The notes: generated by a model not told the origin, from the sequence alone. Numbered from the stretch's first letter, positions 8,251 to 16,348 are shown. The stretch: DNA of 64,000 bases from Actinotalea soli (GCF_017565425.1 NZ_JAGEMK010000002.1:1-64000); one strand, 5' to 3'. Numbers and translations are program-made.

Positions 8251-9506
8251 GCCGCGACCGCCGTCGCGATGGCCTTCTCGAGCAGGTCGAGACCCTCGGT
8301 GAGGTCGTCCTCGGGGATGGTCAGCGGCGGGATCAGCTTGATCACCTGGCCGTTGGTGCCGCACGGGCCCAGGAGCAGACCGCTGTGGAAGGCGAGGCGC
8401 TGCACCTCCTTGGCCAGCGCGCCGTCGTGCAGGTCGAGGCCCTGCATCATGCCGCGGCCGCGCACCTCCCAGCCGTGCCCGGCGTGGGCGGCGGCGATGG
8501 CCTCGAGCTTGTCCCGCATGGTGGCGCCCTTGGCGTGCACCTCGGTCATGAGGACGTCGTCGGTGAAGTAGTCCAGGGCCACGGCGCCGGCCACGAAGGA
8601 CAGGCCCTGCCCACGGAAGGTGCCGGTGTGGGCCCCCGGGGACCAGTGCGCGTCGACCTCAGGCTTGTTGAGGTTCATCGCGATGGGTGTCCCGAACCCG
8701 CCGAGCCCCTTGGCGAGGGTGATGATGTCCGGGTCCAGGCCCATGCCGTCGAAGCTGAAGTACGAGCCGGTGCGCCCGCAGGCCGCCTGGATGTCGTCGA
8801 TGATGAACAGCGCGCCGACGTCCTTGGCGAGGGCCTGGATGGCGTGCAGCCACTCGGCGCTCGCCACGTTGACCCCGCCCTCGGCCTGCAGCGGCTCCAC
8901 GAGGAAGGCCGCCGGGGGCCTCTGCCCGCTCGAGGGGTCGCTGATCGCCGTCCGGTAGGCCTCGAGCCCTGCGATGCCACCGCCCGGGGAGGTCTCGTTC
9001 GGCAGCCGCACGATGTTCTCGAGGGGCACGCCGGCCCACTTGCGGAAGGCGTCGTTCGCGGTCGCGGCGAGGGAGCCGAGGGTCATGCCGTGGAAGCCGT
9101 GGCTGAAGGCCACGACGTCGCTGCGCCCCGTGGCCAGGCGGGCCAGCTTGAGGGCGGCCTCGACGGCGTTGGTGCCGGTCGGACCCATGAACTGCATCTT
9201 GTGGTCCATGCCGCGCGGCGTGAGGATCACGTCGCGGAAGCGCTCGATGAAGTCCCGCTTGGTCGTGGTGTAGGTGTCGAGGCTGTGCGCGACACCGTCC
9301 CCCTCGAGGAAGGCGATCATCGCCCGCTTCATGCGCTCGTTGTTGTGGCCGAAGTTCAGCACGCCGGCCCCGGCGAAGAAGTCGATGTAGGACGTGCCGT
9401 CCTCGTCGACCTGGCGGGCGTTCGATGCCGTGGCGAAGACCGTCGGGTACGCGCGGCAGTACCCGCGGACCTCGGACTCCCACTGCTCGAAGGGGGTCAT
9501 GTCCAT
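8247..9506 (-). CDS. doeD: Diaminobutyrate-2-oxoglutarate transaminase (class III aminotransferase)
   Basis: A 419-residue PLP-dependent class III aminotransferase of the EctB/DoeD type. It transfers the terminal amino group of 2,4-diaminobutyrate to 2-oxoglutarate, forming aspartate semialdehyde. Visible are MGPTGTNAVEAALKLA (phosphate site), FIIDDIQAACGRTG (cofactor aspartate) and ITLAKGLGGFGTP with the Schiff-base lysine. No ectA or ectC is nearby, and the flanking genes are degradative, so this is the catabolic form. A strong ribosome-binding site (AAGGAGC) precedes the ATG. It follows doeB2 by 11 nt and overlaps doeA by 4. Confidence 0.9.
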   Translation of the reverse strand: MDMTPFEQWESEVRGYCRAYPTVFATASNARQVDEDGTSYIDFFAGAGVLNFGHNNERMKRAMIAFLEGDGVAHSLDTYTTTKRDFIERFRDVILTPRGMDHKMQFMGPTGTNAVEAALKLARLATGRSDVVAFSHGFHGMTLGSLAATANDAFRKWAGVPLENIVRLPNETSPGGGIAGLEAYRTAISDPSSGQRPPAAFLVEPLQAEGGVNVASAEWLHAIQALAKDVGALFIIDDIQAACGRTGSYFSFDGMGLDPDIITLAKGLGGFGTPIAMNLNKPEVDAHWSPGAHTGTFRGQGLSFVAGAVALDYFTDDVLMTEVHAKGATMRDKLEAIAAAHAGHGWEVRGRGMMQGLDLHDGALAKEVQRLAFHSGLLLGPCGTNGQVIKLIPPLTIPEDDLTEGLDLLEKAIATAVAA

Positions 9507-9517
9507 GCGTGCTCCTT

Positions 9518-10750
9518 CTAGGACGGTGTCGTGGCCTCCTCGGCGGCCTGGACGGCGGATGAGGTGCGGGGAGGCGGCGCGGGGGCGCCGGCCAGCTGGA
9601 CGTACACACGGGCGACCCGCTCGAGCAGGTCGTCGTTGAAGTCGTAGCGCGGGCTGTGGCAGGACTCGTCGTGACCCGCGCCGTCGCCGCCGCCCACCAG
9701 GGCGAAGGCCCCGGGCACCTCGTCGAGGTAGTAGCTGAAGTCCTCCGAGGCCATGACGGGGACAGGGGTGCCGGTGCTGAGCCACCCCTCCCCCAGCTCG
9801 TCTGACAGGGCGGCGCGGAGCTCGGCGGCGGGGGCGGGGGCGTTGACGGTCGCGCCATAACGCGGGGTCGGGGTGGTGACGGCCTGCACCCCGTAGGCGC
9901 TGGCGGTCGCGGTGGCGATCTCGGCGATGAGGGCGAAGACCTCGGCCCGCTGCGCGGTGTCGCCGATCCGGATGCTCCCCGAGACGACGGCGTGCTCAGG
10001 GGTCACGGTGGGCGCCCCGGCGCGCGCGTCGATCGAGGTCACGGCGACGACGGCGGCCTGGTTCGGCGGCAGGCGCCGCGCGACGACCTGCTGCAGGGCG
10101 AGGGTGATCGCCGCGGCGGCGAGCACCGGGTCACGGGTGGCCTCGGGCTGGCTGGCGTGCCCGCCCTGGCCGGTGATCTCGATGACGAAGGTCCCGTTGG
10201 CGGACATCACCGGGCCGTCGGGGCACACCGCCTGGCCGTAGGGGATGGCCGGCCAGTTGTGCCAGCCGAAGACGACGTCGACCGGGCGCGGGGCGAGGTG
10301 CCCGTCCAGGGCGCCGTCCTCGATCATGCCGCGGGCACCGTGCCCGCCCTCCTCGGCGGGCTGGAAGAGCAGGGTCACCGGGCCGGGCAGCTCGTCCTCG
10401 TGGGCCTGGAGCCACGCAGCGGCGGTGAGCAGGGTGGCCATGTGGCCGTCATGACCGCACGCGTGCATGACGCCCTCGTGCAGCGAGGACCACGGGGCGC
10501 CGGTGGACTCCTGGACGGGCATGCCGTCGAGGTCCGCGCGGAGGGCGATGTGCCGACCGGGGGCCGTCGGCGCGAGGGTCGCGAGGGTGCCGGTGCCGGC
10601 GCAGGGGCGGTGCGGGACGTTCAGCCGGTGCAGCTCGGCGCGCACGGTCTCCGCGGTGCCGTGCTCCTGCCAGGCGACTTCCGGGCGCCGGTGCAGGTCG
10701 CGGCGCAGCGCCACTCCCGCATCCACCAGAGTGGACCAGCCAACCCGCAC
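9518..10750 (-). CDS. doeB2: M20 family amidohydrolase, probable N-acetyl-diaminobutyrate deacetylase
   Basis: A 410-residue M20 (aminoacylase/HipO-like) metallohydrolase and the first gene of the operon. Visible motifs are the metal-binding HACGHDGHM, the base/ligand pair QPAEEGGHGARGM and the C-terminal ASEDFSYYLDEVPG with a later histidine in CHSPRYDFND. In this context it should remove the acetyl group from N-acetyl-2,4-diaminobutyrate, made by DoeA. The classical DoeB/EutE of proteobacteria belongs to a different (AstE/AspA-like) family, so this is the alternative DoeB2 type. The start GTG at 10750 follows GGAGGAGG; the open frame extends upstream without homology. Confidence 0.85.
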   Translation of the reverse strand: MRVGWSTLVDAGVALRRDLHRRPEVAWQEHGTAETVRAELHRLNVPHRPCAGTGTLATLAPTAPGRHIALRADLDGMPVQESTGAPWSSLHEGVMHACGHDGHMATLLTAAAWLQAHEDELPGPVTLLFQPAEEGGHGARGMIEDGALDGHLAPRPVDVVFGWHNWPAIPYGQAVCPDGPVMSANGTFVIEITGQGGHASQPEATRDPVLAAAAITLALQQVVARRLPPNQAAVVAVTSIDARAGAPTVTPEHAVVSGSIRIGDTAQRAEVFALIAEIATATASAYGVQAVTTPTPRYGATVNAPAPAAELRAALSDELGEGWLSTGTPVPVMASEDFSYYLDEVPGAFALVGGGDGAGHDESCHSPRYDFNDDLLERVARVYVQLAGAPAPPPRTSSAVQAAEEATTPS

Positions 10751-11133
10751 CCAACCTCCTCCGAGGACGCCGCACGCGACCGGTCGACGTCGAGGAGTCG
10801 TCTGGTCGCGCGGCCATCCGGTGGTCTGGACAGTCCGCCGACCGTAACCCGCCCGACCGCCCCGGGTCGACACCACCAGCAGCCACGGCGCGCCCACCCC
10901 CCTCCACCGCCTCCCCCCGCCCCCGTCGAGATGTCACTCTCTGCCGTATTCCCGCCGCCGCGATCCGCCAAGACGTGACATCTCGACGGGGGTGGGCCCG
11001 GGGAGGCGGGGAGCGGGGCGGGGGGAGCCCCGGCGGATCGTGCTGAAGTCGTGACCCGGGGGACCCCCACGCGGGGCTTGGATCATCTTGACTGGGCCGG
11101 GTGGCCCCAGGGGCCGCGGACAGGGGGACAGGC
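10751..11133. other. 383-bp intergenic region upstream of the doe operon
   Basis: This is the only gap over 300 bp. It should hold the doe promoter, but I find no convincing -35/-10 pair. Two weak related sites, TCTGGTCG (10801) and TCTGGACA (10825), could be half-sites of a GntR-like regulator. The rest is a long palindrome (10921-10991, listed separately) and a GC-rich stretch leading to the plus-strand gene at 11134. No coding signal is seen. Confidence 0.5.
10921..10991. repeat. Long-loop palindromic element (second type)
   Basis: A perfect 16-bp inverted repeat (CCCCGTCGAGATGTCA / TGACATCTCGACGGGG) around a 39-bp loop. It lies between divergent genes and differs in sequence and loop length from the 50-bp repeats. 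I find only one copy in the window. It resembles the dispersed REP-like palindromes of actinobacteria, but membership of a family is not shown here. Confidence 0.85.
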
Positions 11134-11487
11134 ATGGGGACGGCGACGACGCCATCACCGCAGGACGGAACGTCACCGGGACCGAGACCGGACGCAGCGC
11201 CGAGCGCCGAGGGGCGCGCCTCCGGGGCCGCCCGGGCCGGTGTGATCGCCCGCCGGACCGCTGGCGTGCTGCTCGGGACGGCGAGCTTGCTGGTGTCGCT
11301 GGCAGGGGTGGGTGCGGTGATCGTGCTGATGACGATCACCGCGGGCCTCGCGCAGGACCTCTTCGGCGAGGAGGAGGTCGCCGTCGTCGTCGAGGAGCCC
11401 GGCGAAGGAGGTGCGGAGGACCCGGAGGAGCCCGCGCCTGAGGAGGAGCCCGCTCCCGAGGAGGGGGCCGAGGGGGCCACCGAGTAG
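11134..11487 (+). CDS. Single-pass membrane protein with acidic C-terminus
   Basis: A 117-residue protein with a Pro/Ser/Gly-rich N-terminal segment, one membrane helix (about residues 41-73, VLLGTASLLVSLAGVGAVIV and onward) and a strongly acidic tail made of repeated E, P and G residues (EEPAPEEEPAPEEGAEG). No family is recognised. The ATG at 11134 follows an AGGGGGA ribosome-binding site; an upstream GTG in the same frame is less likely. The gene ends 9 nt before the stop of a convergent cupin gene. Confidence 0.6.
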   Translation: MGTATTPSPQDGTSPGPRPDAAPSAEGRASGAARAGVIARRTAGVLLGTASLLVSLAGVGAVIVLMTITAGLAQDLFGEEEVAVVVEEPGEGGAEDPEEPAPEEEPAPEEGAEGATE

Positions 11488-11496
11488 GCAGCCTGG

Positions 11497-11838
11497 TCAG
11501 GCGTGGCCGAGCTGGTCCTCGTTGAGGCTCGTGACGGTCGTGAGGAGGAAGACGGAGTCCTCGAGGGCGCTCACGGCGTGTCGCTCGTGGGTGAGGACCG
11601 TGAGCTCTCCCGCGGCGACCTCGGGCCCGTCGACGCCGGTGACCCGCACGCGCCCGGTCAGCACCTGGATGCTCGCGGCGGGCGGTGAGTTGTGCTCGGC
11701 CAGCTCGGAGCCCGCCGTCAGGGCGATCACCGACTGGCGCAGGACGCCGTCGTGCAGCACGAGCTCGGCGCTGCGGCCGTGGGGTGAGGCGTGAGCCGCC
11801 TCGAGGTGGGTGGTTGCCAGGGCCGTCAGGTCGGACAT
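11497..11838 (-). CDS. Cupin-domain protein
   Basis: A 113-residue single-cupin protein. Conserved small-barrel features are ELAEHNSPPAASIQVLTGRVRV, corresponding to cupin motif 1 with one of the usual histidines, and the glycine turn before ELTVLTHERHAVSALEDSVFLL (motif 2). Proteins of this type are often metal-dependent or ligand-binding. The partial replacement of the motif 1 histidines leaves the function open. AAGGAG precedes the ATG at 11838. It is convergent with the membrane gene at 11134. Confidence 0.75.
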   Translation of the reverse strand: MSDLTALATTHLEAAHASPHGRSAELVLHDGVLRQSVIALTAGSELAEHNSPPAASIQVLTGRVRVTGVDGPEVAAGELTVLTHERHAVSALEDSVFLLTTVTSLNEDQLGHA

Positions 11839-12108
11839 CACGTCTCCTTCGCCGTCGTGCCCCCATCAGACCATCCAGGGCCACGCGCCGCAGAGGTTCG
11901 GGTCTCCGCACTTCCCTACGTCCTTGCGCACTCACGCGACGACGCAGAGAGCCAACCGGTTCGCAACGCCCTGGCCCACCCCGCCTGTCCCAGCACGCCG
12001 CCGCACCACGGGTGAGGACCTGGACGTGCCCGGCGGCGCGCAAGAACGATCGCTCGTCGCACACAGGCCAGATGACGACGTGCTCCCCCGAGCCTCGGAG
12101 GCACTGCG

Positions 12109-12594
12109 ATGGCATCGTCCTACCGCTCTCGGATCGCCCCTGCCGCGGCGAGCGTCCTCGCCGTGGTGGGGCTCGTCGGGTGCGCCCCCTCGGAGGCCCA
12201 GACCTGTGTGGACTGGGTCGACTTCGCATCACCGGAGCACGCCCTCGCGGATGCGGAGCTCGCGGTGACGGGCGAGGTGCTCGAGGCGGCCGGCGCCACC
12301 GACCTGTACGGCGCCCAGGCGACGGTGTGGTCGGTGCGGGTGACAGGCGAGCCGCTGGCCGGGGAACCGCCGCCGGGCGATGAGATCCGTGTGATCTCCA
12401 CCCCTGTGACCTGCACGGGTGAGGAGATCTACCCCGGCGGCGACCCGCTGGACACGGCCGGACCACTGATCCTCCTGCTCACCAGCGACGAGGCCGACGG
12501 CGACTGGCGCACCATCACCCCGAGGCAGGGGGCGGTGCCCGCGGGGCCCGACGGCGAGCTGCCCCTCGCGTGGCCCGAGGACGAGGAGGCCTAG
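12109..12594 (+). CDS. Putative lipoprotein
   Basis: A 161-residue exported protein with a basic N-terminus, a hydrophobic segment and a lipobox (LVGC, cysteine at about residue 25), so it should be anchored to the outer face of the membrane. The mature part has two more cysteines (QTCVDW; VTCTGEE) that could form a disulfide, and an acidic C-terminus. No enzymatic motif is seen. It is followed after 3 nt by a second lipoprotein gene, with which it probably forms an operon. The 270 bases upstream show nothing clear beyond a GAGG ribosome-binding site. Confidence 0.65.
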   Translation: MASSYRSRIAPAAASVLAVVGLVGCAPSEAQTCVDWVDFASPEHALADAELAVTGEVLEAAGATDLYGAQATVWSVRVTGEPLAGEPPPGDEIRVISTPVTCTGEEIYPGGDPLDTAGPLILLLTSDEADGDWRTITPRQGAVPAGPDGELPLAWPEDEEA

Positions 12595-12597
12595 TCG

Positions 12598-13026
12598 ATG
12601 GACGAGCGGGCATCAGAGGTGCGAACTGGGCGCAGCCTCCGAACCGCGGTCGCGGCGGTGGTCACCGGCGCTGTGCTCGGGGGCTGCGGCGTGTCGATCC
12701 CGGAGGTGCCTGACCTCGGGCCTGGGGAGTACTGGGTCATCGGGATCGGGCACCCGCGGGGGGAGTGGGGAGAGTGCTTCGAGGACGAGGCGGTGGCTCA
12801 GTGGTTGATGAGGGCGGACATGCCGTCGTCGGGCTCCACCGCCACCTTCGGCCGAGATGCCGAGCCGGCCGACGTCGACCGCGTCCTGGCCTGCCTCCGT
12901 CGATCACTCTCGGGGGGTGAGGTGTCAGTCGAGGCGACGACCATCGGCCCGGTGGTCACGACGCCGGAGCCCCCCGCTGAGTGGCCGGACCAACCCGACG
13001 AGGTGCGTGCACGGACACCAGACTGA
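12598..13026 (+). CDS. Putative lipoprotein
   Basis: A 142-residue protein with a signal sequence and lipobox (LGGC, cysteine near residue 30). The mature domain carries two further cysteines (GECFEDEAV; LACLRRSL) and the pattern ADVDRVLACLRRSL. No family recognised. It lies 3 nt after the preceding lipoprotein gene and is probably cotranscribed. The C-terminal tail is rich in proline and acidic residues. The downstream gene is convergent. Confidence 0.6.
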   Translation: MDERASEVRTGRSLRTAVAAVVTGAVLGGCGVSIPEVPDLGPGEYWVIGIGHPRGEWGECFEDEAVAQWLMRADMPSSGSTATFGRDAEPADVDRVLACLRRSLSGGEVSVEATTIGPVVTTPEPPAEWPDQPDEVRARTPD

Positions 13027-13035
13027 TGCGAGGGC

Positions 13036-13368
13036 CTAGGGGCGCACCGCCAGGCACGCGGAGGCGATCAGGATGCCCTCGGCCACCAGCACGACCCATG
13101 CACGGTGTCGGTGCCGCTCGAGGTTGGCCCCGATCACGCCGAGGACGCCGACGAGCGCGAGCGTCAGGATCCAGAAGCTGGCCCAGTACTGCCGGAGGTC
13201 GGGGTTGCATGCTCTGAACGGCGGAAGGATGGCGAAGCAGGTGTCGGGCGAGTAGGACGCGATCGACCAGATCAAGGCCCCACCACCGACCGCGAGGCCG
13301 ATCAGGGCGCCGGTCAGCAAGCGTGGCGACAACGTCCTGCTCGTGGCCTCTCGGGCGGGGGCTGACAT
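13036..13368 (-). CDS. Small membrane protein
   Basis: A 110-residue protein with three predicted membrane helices (LLTGALIGLAVGGGALIWSI; WASFWILTLALVGVLGVIG; WVVLVAEGILIASACLAV) and two cysteines in the first external loop (DTCFAILPPFRACNPD) that could pair. No family recognised. There is no ribosome-binding site, but TATCGT lies exactly 6 nt before the ATG, which points to a leaderless mRNA. It ends 9 nt from the convergent lipoprotein gene. Confidence 0.6.
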   Translation of the reverse strand: MSAPAREATSRTLSPRLLTGALIGLAVGGGALIWSIASYSPDTCFAILPPFRACNPDLRQYWASFWILTLALVGVLGVIGANLERHRHRAWVVLVAEGILIASACLAVRP

Positions 13369-13468
13369 GACAGGACGATAGCGAGACGTCGGGCCACCAC
13401 GAGGGCTTTCGCCGACGGAAGGCCGGGGCTCGGTCCGCGCGACGCGAAGGCCCTTGAGAGGTTGACGC

Positions 13469-13696
13469 TCAGCCGTCTCCGCCGAGCGCCCGGACCGGCC
13501 CGACGACGTGGACGTGTACGGAGACACCGTCGACGTCGGCCGGGATGTCGGTCGCGATGACGGTCCGCGTGACGTTGACCTGGACGCAGTAGCCGTCGCC
13601 GTCGGGGGCGAGCCCGACGCCTTCGATGCCGTCGTGGTCGGCGAGGGCCTCGCGGAGGCGCGCCTTCGCGGCCCTGGCGTGGTCCAGGTCAGCCAT
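13469..13696 (-). CDS. Small protein resembling the N-terminal domain of the neighbouring protease
   Basis: A 75-residue protein whose centre (EGVGLAPDGDGYCVQVNVTR) resembles the segment SLGLAPQPDGGFGVAVRYR of the protease encoded just upstream. The gene starts 11 nt after the protease stop, so the two are probably cotranscribed. It has no signal peptide. I infer a stand-alone copy of the protease's N-terminal (pro- or sensor-like) domain, perhaps an inhibitor, chaperone or substrate of the protease. The ATG is preceded by GAGGTGCGCG. Confidence 0.55.
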   Translation of the reverse strand: MADLDHARAAKARLREALADHDGIEGVGLAPDGDGYCVQVNVTRTVIATDIPADVDGVSVHVHVVGPVRALGGDG

Positions 13697-13707
13697 CGCG
13701 CACCTCG

Positions 13708-14724
13708 TCAGCTCGCGAGCTCGGCCCCCAGGGCCTCGAGCACCGCATCGATGGGGTTGAGGTAGGTCAACCCGGTGCCATTCTCGCCCCCGGTCTCGCT
13801 GCCGGCAAAGAGCAGGCCGAGGGCCGCGCCGTCAGAGGGGCGGTAGACGAGCGAGCCGCTGTCGCCCCCGCGTGAGAAGGGCCCGGTGCCGGTGCCCTCG
13901 ACCTCGATCTGGTTGTCGAGGCTGATGTCCCCGAGTCCCGGCCCGTAGCCCACGACGACGTCGTCGAGCTCGATCGCGGTGACGCGGCCCTGGGTGAGGC
14001 CGGTGGTGCGCCCGATCTTCTCGACCTCCTCCCCACCAAGGGCCACGGCCGTGGTGCTGACAGCACCGACGGGGAAGCGCAGGTCGACCTCGGGGTCCTC
14101 GAGGCTGGCCAGGGCGGCATCGACCAGGGCGGTGCTGCCGGGCTCGAGGGCAACGAACCCCGCGAGCGCGCCGACCCTGTCCTGCGGGTCGCGGCCGCCG
14201 TCGGCCGGTCCGGGCTGCAGCACGGCGTCCCCGGCGACGCCCCGGGGGGAACCGACGAGGACGTGGTAGTTCGACAGGGCGTGCAGCACCCCGTCCACCC
14301 GGACGAACCCACCGAGGGTGCCCGCGCTGACGTCGACGTGAGCGATCGAGACCCCCGGTCGCAGCGGCCGGGCACGTCCCGTCTCGCCGACGGCCTGCGC
14401 GGTGATGACCGGTGGCCGCGGACCGGGGCGTGCTGCGGCCGGACTGATCCGCCCGGTACGCCGCACATCGAGCGCCGGCCCGGCGTGCTCGGCGACCCGC
14501 CGCACGACCATGCGCGCCGTCGGGACCCCCAGCCGGTACCGCACGGCGACCCCGAAGCCGCCGTCGGGCTGCGGGGCGAGACCCAGGGAGACCCCAGCCC
14601 GGAGGGCAGCCGGGGAGTCCACCCCCGCGGGCTCGACCCTGCTGGCGGTCGCGCGGCGGTCGAGCACCTCCCCGATGAACGACGCGAGCTCGCCCTTGCG
14701 CTGCCGTGCTTCCTGAATGTCCAT
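13708..14724 (-). CDS. Trypsin-like serine protease
   Basis: A 338-residue protein with a chymotrypsin-fold domain in its second half. The catalytic histidine is in LSNYHVLVGS, the likely aspartate in LVDAALASLEDPEVD and the nucleophile in SRGGDSGSLVYR. The N-terminal 120 residues form a separate domain containing the SLGLAPQPDGGFGVAVRYR motif. There is no obvious signal peptide, so it may act in the cytoplasm or leave by an unrecognised route. A 75-residue relative of its N-terminal domain is encoded directly downstream. The ATG follows a G-rich stretch. Substrate unknown. Confidence 0.82.
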   Translation of the reverse strand: MDIQEARQRKGELASFIGEVLDRRATASRVEPAGVDSPAALRAGVSLGLAPQPDGGFGVAVRYRLGVPTARMVVRRVAEHAGPALDVRRTGRISPAAARPGPRPPVITAQAVGETGRARPLRPGVSIAHVDVSAGTLGGFVRVDGVLHALSNYHVLVGSPRGVAGDAVLQPGPADGGRDPQDRVGALAGFVALEPGSTALVDAALASLEDPEVDLRFPVGAVSTTAVALGGEEVEKIGRTTGLTQGRVTAIELDDVVVGYGPGLGDISLDNQIEVEGTGTGPFSRGGDSGSLVYRPSDGAALGLLFAGSETGGENGTGLTYLNPIDAVLEALGAELAS

Positions 14725-14905
14725 CGGTGCCCCCCTGTCGTGTGGGTCGAGTCTGCACTCCCCCACCGACATCGCGGCAGGGGCTGGATCCCGTTCGCCT
14801 CGTCGCCGTGCGACGCCCCCAGGCCTCGTCGCCCACCGTGATGCCACGAGATCACCCGCCCGGGTGACAGAACCTGTGAGTTACCTGGCAATCGGGTGAG
14901 ACGGG

Positions 14906-14933
14906 TCATCCCGACGCTTCGATACGCCGATGT
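14906..14933 (+). promoter_or_regulatory. FliA (sigma-28)-like promoter
   Basis: TCAT (14906-14909), 16 nt, then GCCGATGT (14926-14933), resembling the FliA/WhiG consensus TAAA-N15-GCCGATAA. The ATG of the frameshifted gene follows 7 nt later without a Shine-Dalgarno. The chemoreceptor gene at 56996 has a similar arrangement. Two matches are suggestive, not proof. Confidence 0.4.
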
Positions 14934-14940
14934 ATCCGGC

Positions 14941-15298
14941 ATGAGCATTCCCCCCGTCGGCCCCGCAGCCCTCTACTCGGCCCAGACCGCCCCGGCGTCC
15001 CCCAGCCTCGAGGGCGCGCGCACCGGTGACGTCCCGGCCGCCCCGCCGGTCAGCTCACCCACCGCCCCCCGCCGAGGGCACCCCCGCCTCGAGCATCGGG
15101 CCCGGGGACGCCCTGCCCGGCTACGTCACCGCGACGGCGGGGCTGCTGGGCCTGGGCGTGGACCAGGTCCTCACGGCCCTCGGCCAGGGCACCACCCTCA
15201 CCGAGCTCTTCGCCGAGCACCGCGGCAGCATCGAGGTCGGCGGGGCCGAGATGAGCCGTGGCACCGAGCAGGGCCAGCTGGTCGACCGCGACGTCTGA
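14941..15298 (+). pseudogene. Hypothetical protein interrupted by a one-base frameshift
   Basis: Two frames join into one sensible protein of about 118 residues if one C is removed from the C6 run at 15065-15070. The first part begins MSIPPVGPAALYSAQTA and reaches SSPTAP; the second continues AEGTPASSIGPGDALPGYV and ends EQGQLVDRDV. The C-terminal part (LGLGVDQVLTALGQGTTLTE) resembles short repeats of small actinobacterial proteins, sometimes found near motility genes, but I do not know its function. The break may be a sequencing error, a true mutation or slippage. No ribosome-binding site precedes the ATG. Confidence 0.6.
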
Positions 15299-15364
15299 GG
15301 GCCACCCCGGCAAGACCCCGCGACGCCGCTCGCGAGAAACCCGGAAAGAAATCTTGATCCGGGT

Positions 15365-15392
15365 GCATCCAGGCGCGCCCCCTGGGCCGTAG
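15365..15392 (+). promoter_or_regulatory. SigK-like ECF promoter upstream of the DUF4397 gene
   Basis: GCATCC (15365-15370), 16 nt, CCGTAG (15387-15392). This is close to the mycobacterial SigK promoter (CCATCC, 16-17 nt, CCGAAT). The ECF sigma gene encoded three genes downstream with its RskA-like anti-sigma is the natural candidate to read it, giving autoregulation of the cluster. Confidence 0.5.
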
Positions 15393-15446
15393 TAGGTGTG
15401 TCAAGCAGTTCCCGTGCCCCTCGGGGCAGGAAACAGGAGGACCACC

Positions 15447-16277
15447 ATGCGCACCCGTCTCTTCTCTGCCGGCACCGCCGGCGCCGCCGGCCTCGCCCTG
15501 GCGATGGTCGCAGCAGCGCCCGCCACCGCCGCGACCGACGACATGGCCATGCTGTCCGTGCTCCACGGCGTGCCCGACCTCACGGTCGACGTGTACGTGG
15601 ACGGCGAGCTCACCCTCGACGACTTCGAGCCCGGCGACCTGGCTGGCCCCCTCGAGCTGCCCGCCGGCACCTACAGCGTCGCCATCACGGCCGCTGACGC
15701 CGCGGACGACTCCGAGCCGGCCATCGGCCCCATCGACCTGCCCCTCGAGGCCGGCATGAACTACACGGCCGCCGCGCACCTCACGGCTGAGGGCGAGCCC
15801 ACCGCGTCGCTCTTCACGAACGACATCTCGGCCACCGAGGCCGGCGAGGGGCGCCTGACCGTCCGTCACGCGGCCGCCGCCCCCGCCGTCGACATCCTCG
15901 CCGGTGAGGACGCCGTGATCACCAACCTGTCGAACCCGGACGAGGAGATCCTCAACCTCCCCGCTGGCACCGTCCCGGCCGCCGTGGCCGCGACCGGCAC
16001 CACCGAGCCCGTGATCGGCCCGGCCGACGTCAACGTCGCCGAGGGCGTCAACACGATCGTCTACGCGTGGGGCAGCCTCGAGGACGACAACCTGGACCTC
16101 GCCGTCCAGACCATCGAGGGCCTGCACTCCTCGCCCTCGGGCGTCCCGTCCGGTGAGCTGGGCCTCGCGGCCGGTTCCTCGACCGCTCCGTGGCTGATCG
16201 GGGGCGCGCTCCTGCTCGCCGCCGGTGGCGCCACCCTCGTCGTGCGTCGCCAGCAGCTGGCCACCGCCAACCGCTGA
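15447..16277 (+). CDS. DUF4397 domain-containing secreted protein
   Basis: A 276-residue exported protein: a signal peptide ending near ATAATDD, then repeated beta-rich DUF4397 units (MAMLSVLHGVPDLTVDVYVDG and RLTVRHAAAAPAVDILAG). A C-terminal membrane helix followed by RRQQ would hold it at the cell surface. No LPXTG motif is seen. DUF4397 proteins are cell-surface proteins of unknown function that often accompany class F sortases and SigK-type regulators, as here. The ATG follows ACAGGAGG. A large hairpin separates the gene from the sortase, so its mRNA may be more abundant than the downstream part. Confidence 0.82.
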   Translation: MRTRLFSAGTAGAAGLALAMVAAAPATAATDDMAMLSVLHGVPDLTVDVYVDGELTLDDFEPGDLAGPLELPAGTYSVAITAADAADDSEPAIGPIDLPLEAGMNYTAAAHLTAEGEPTASLFTNDISATEAGEGRLTVRHAAAAPAVDILAGEDAVITNLSNPDEEILNLPAGTVPAAVAATGTTEPVIGPADVNVAEGVNTIVYAWGSLEDDNLDLAVQTIEGLHSSPSGVPSGELGLAAGSSTAPWLIGGALLLAAGGATLVVRRQQLATANR

Positions 16278-16299
16278 CACCCGCACGACCCGCTGACCG

Positions 16300-16348
16300 C
16301 GGGTCGGCCGGCATCCGACACGACGAGCCATGGATGCCGGCCGACCCG
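16300..16348 (+). terminator. Hairpin between DUF4397 and sortase genes
   Basis: A perfect 17-bp inverted repeat (CGGGTCGGCCGGCATCC / GGATGCCGGCCGACCCG) with a 15-bp loop, 22 nt after the DUF4397 stop. It is a probable partial terminator or mRNA-stabilising hairpin within the operon. Confidence 0.75.

Noticed and set aside
8247-9506. EctB of ectoine biosynthesis
   Set aside because: No ectA, ectC or ectD is present and the operon contains the three degradative partners.
11839-12108. 270-bp gap searched for a small gene, RNA or riboswitch
   Set aside because: No coding signal, hairpin or recognised RNA motif was found.
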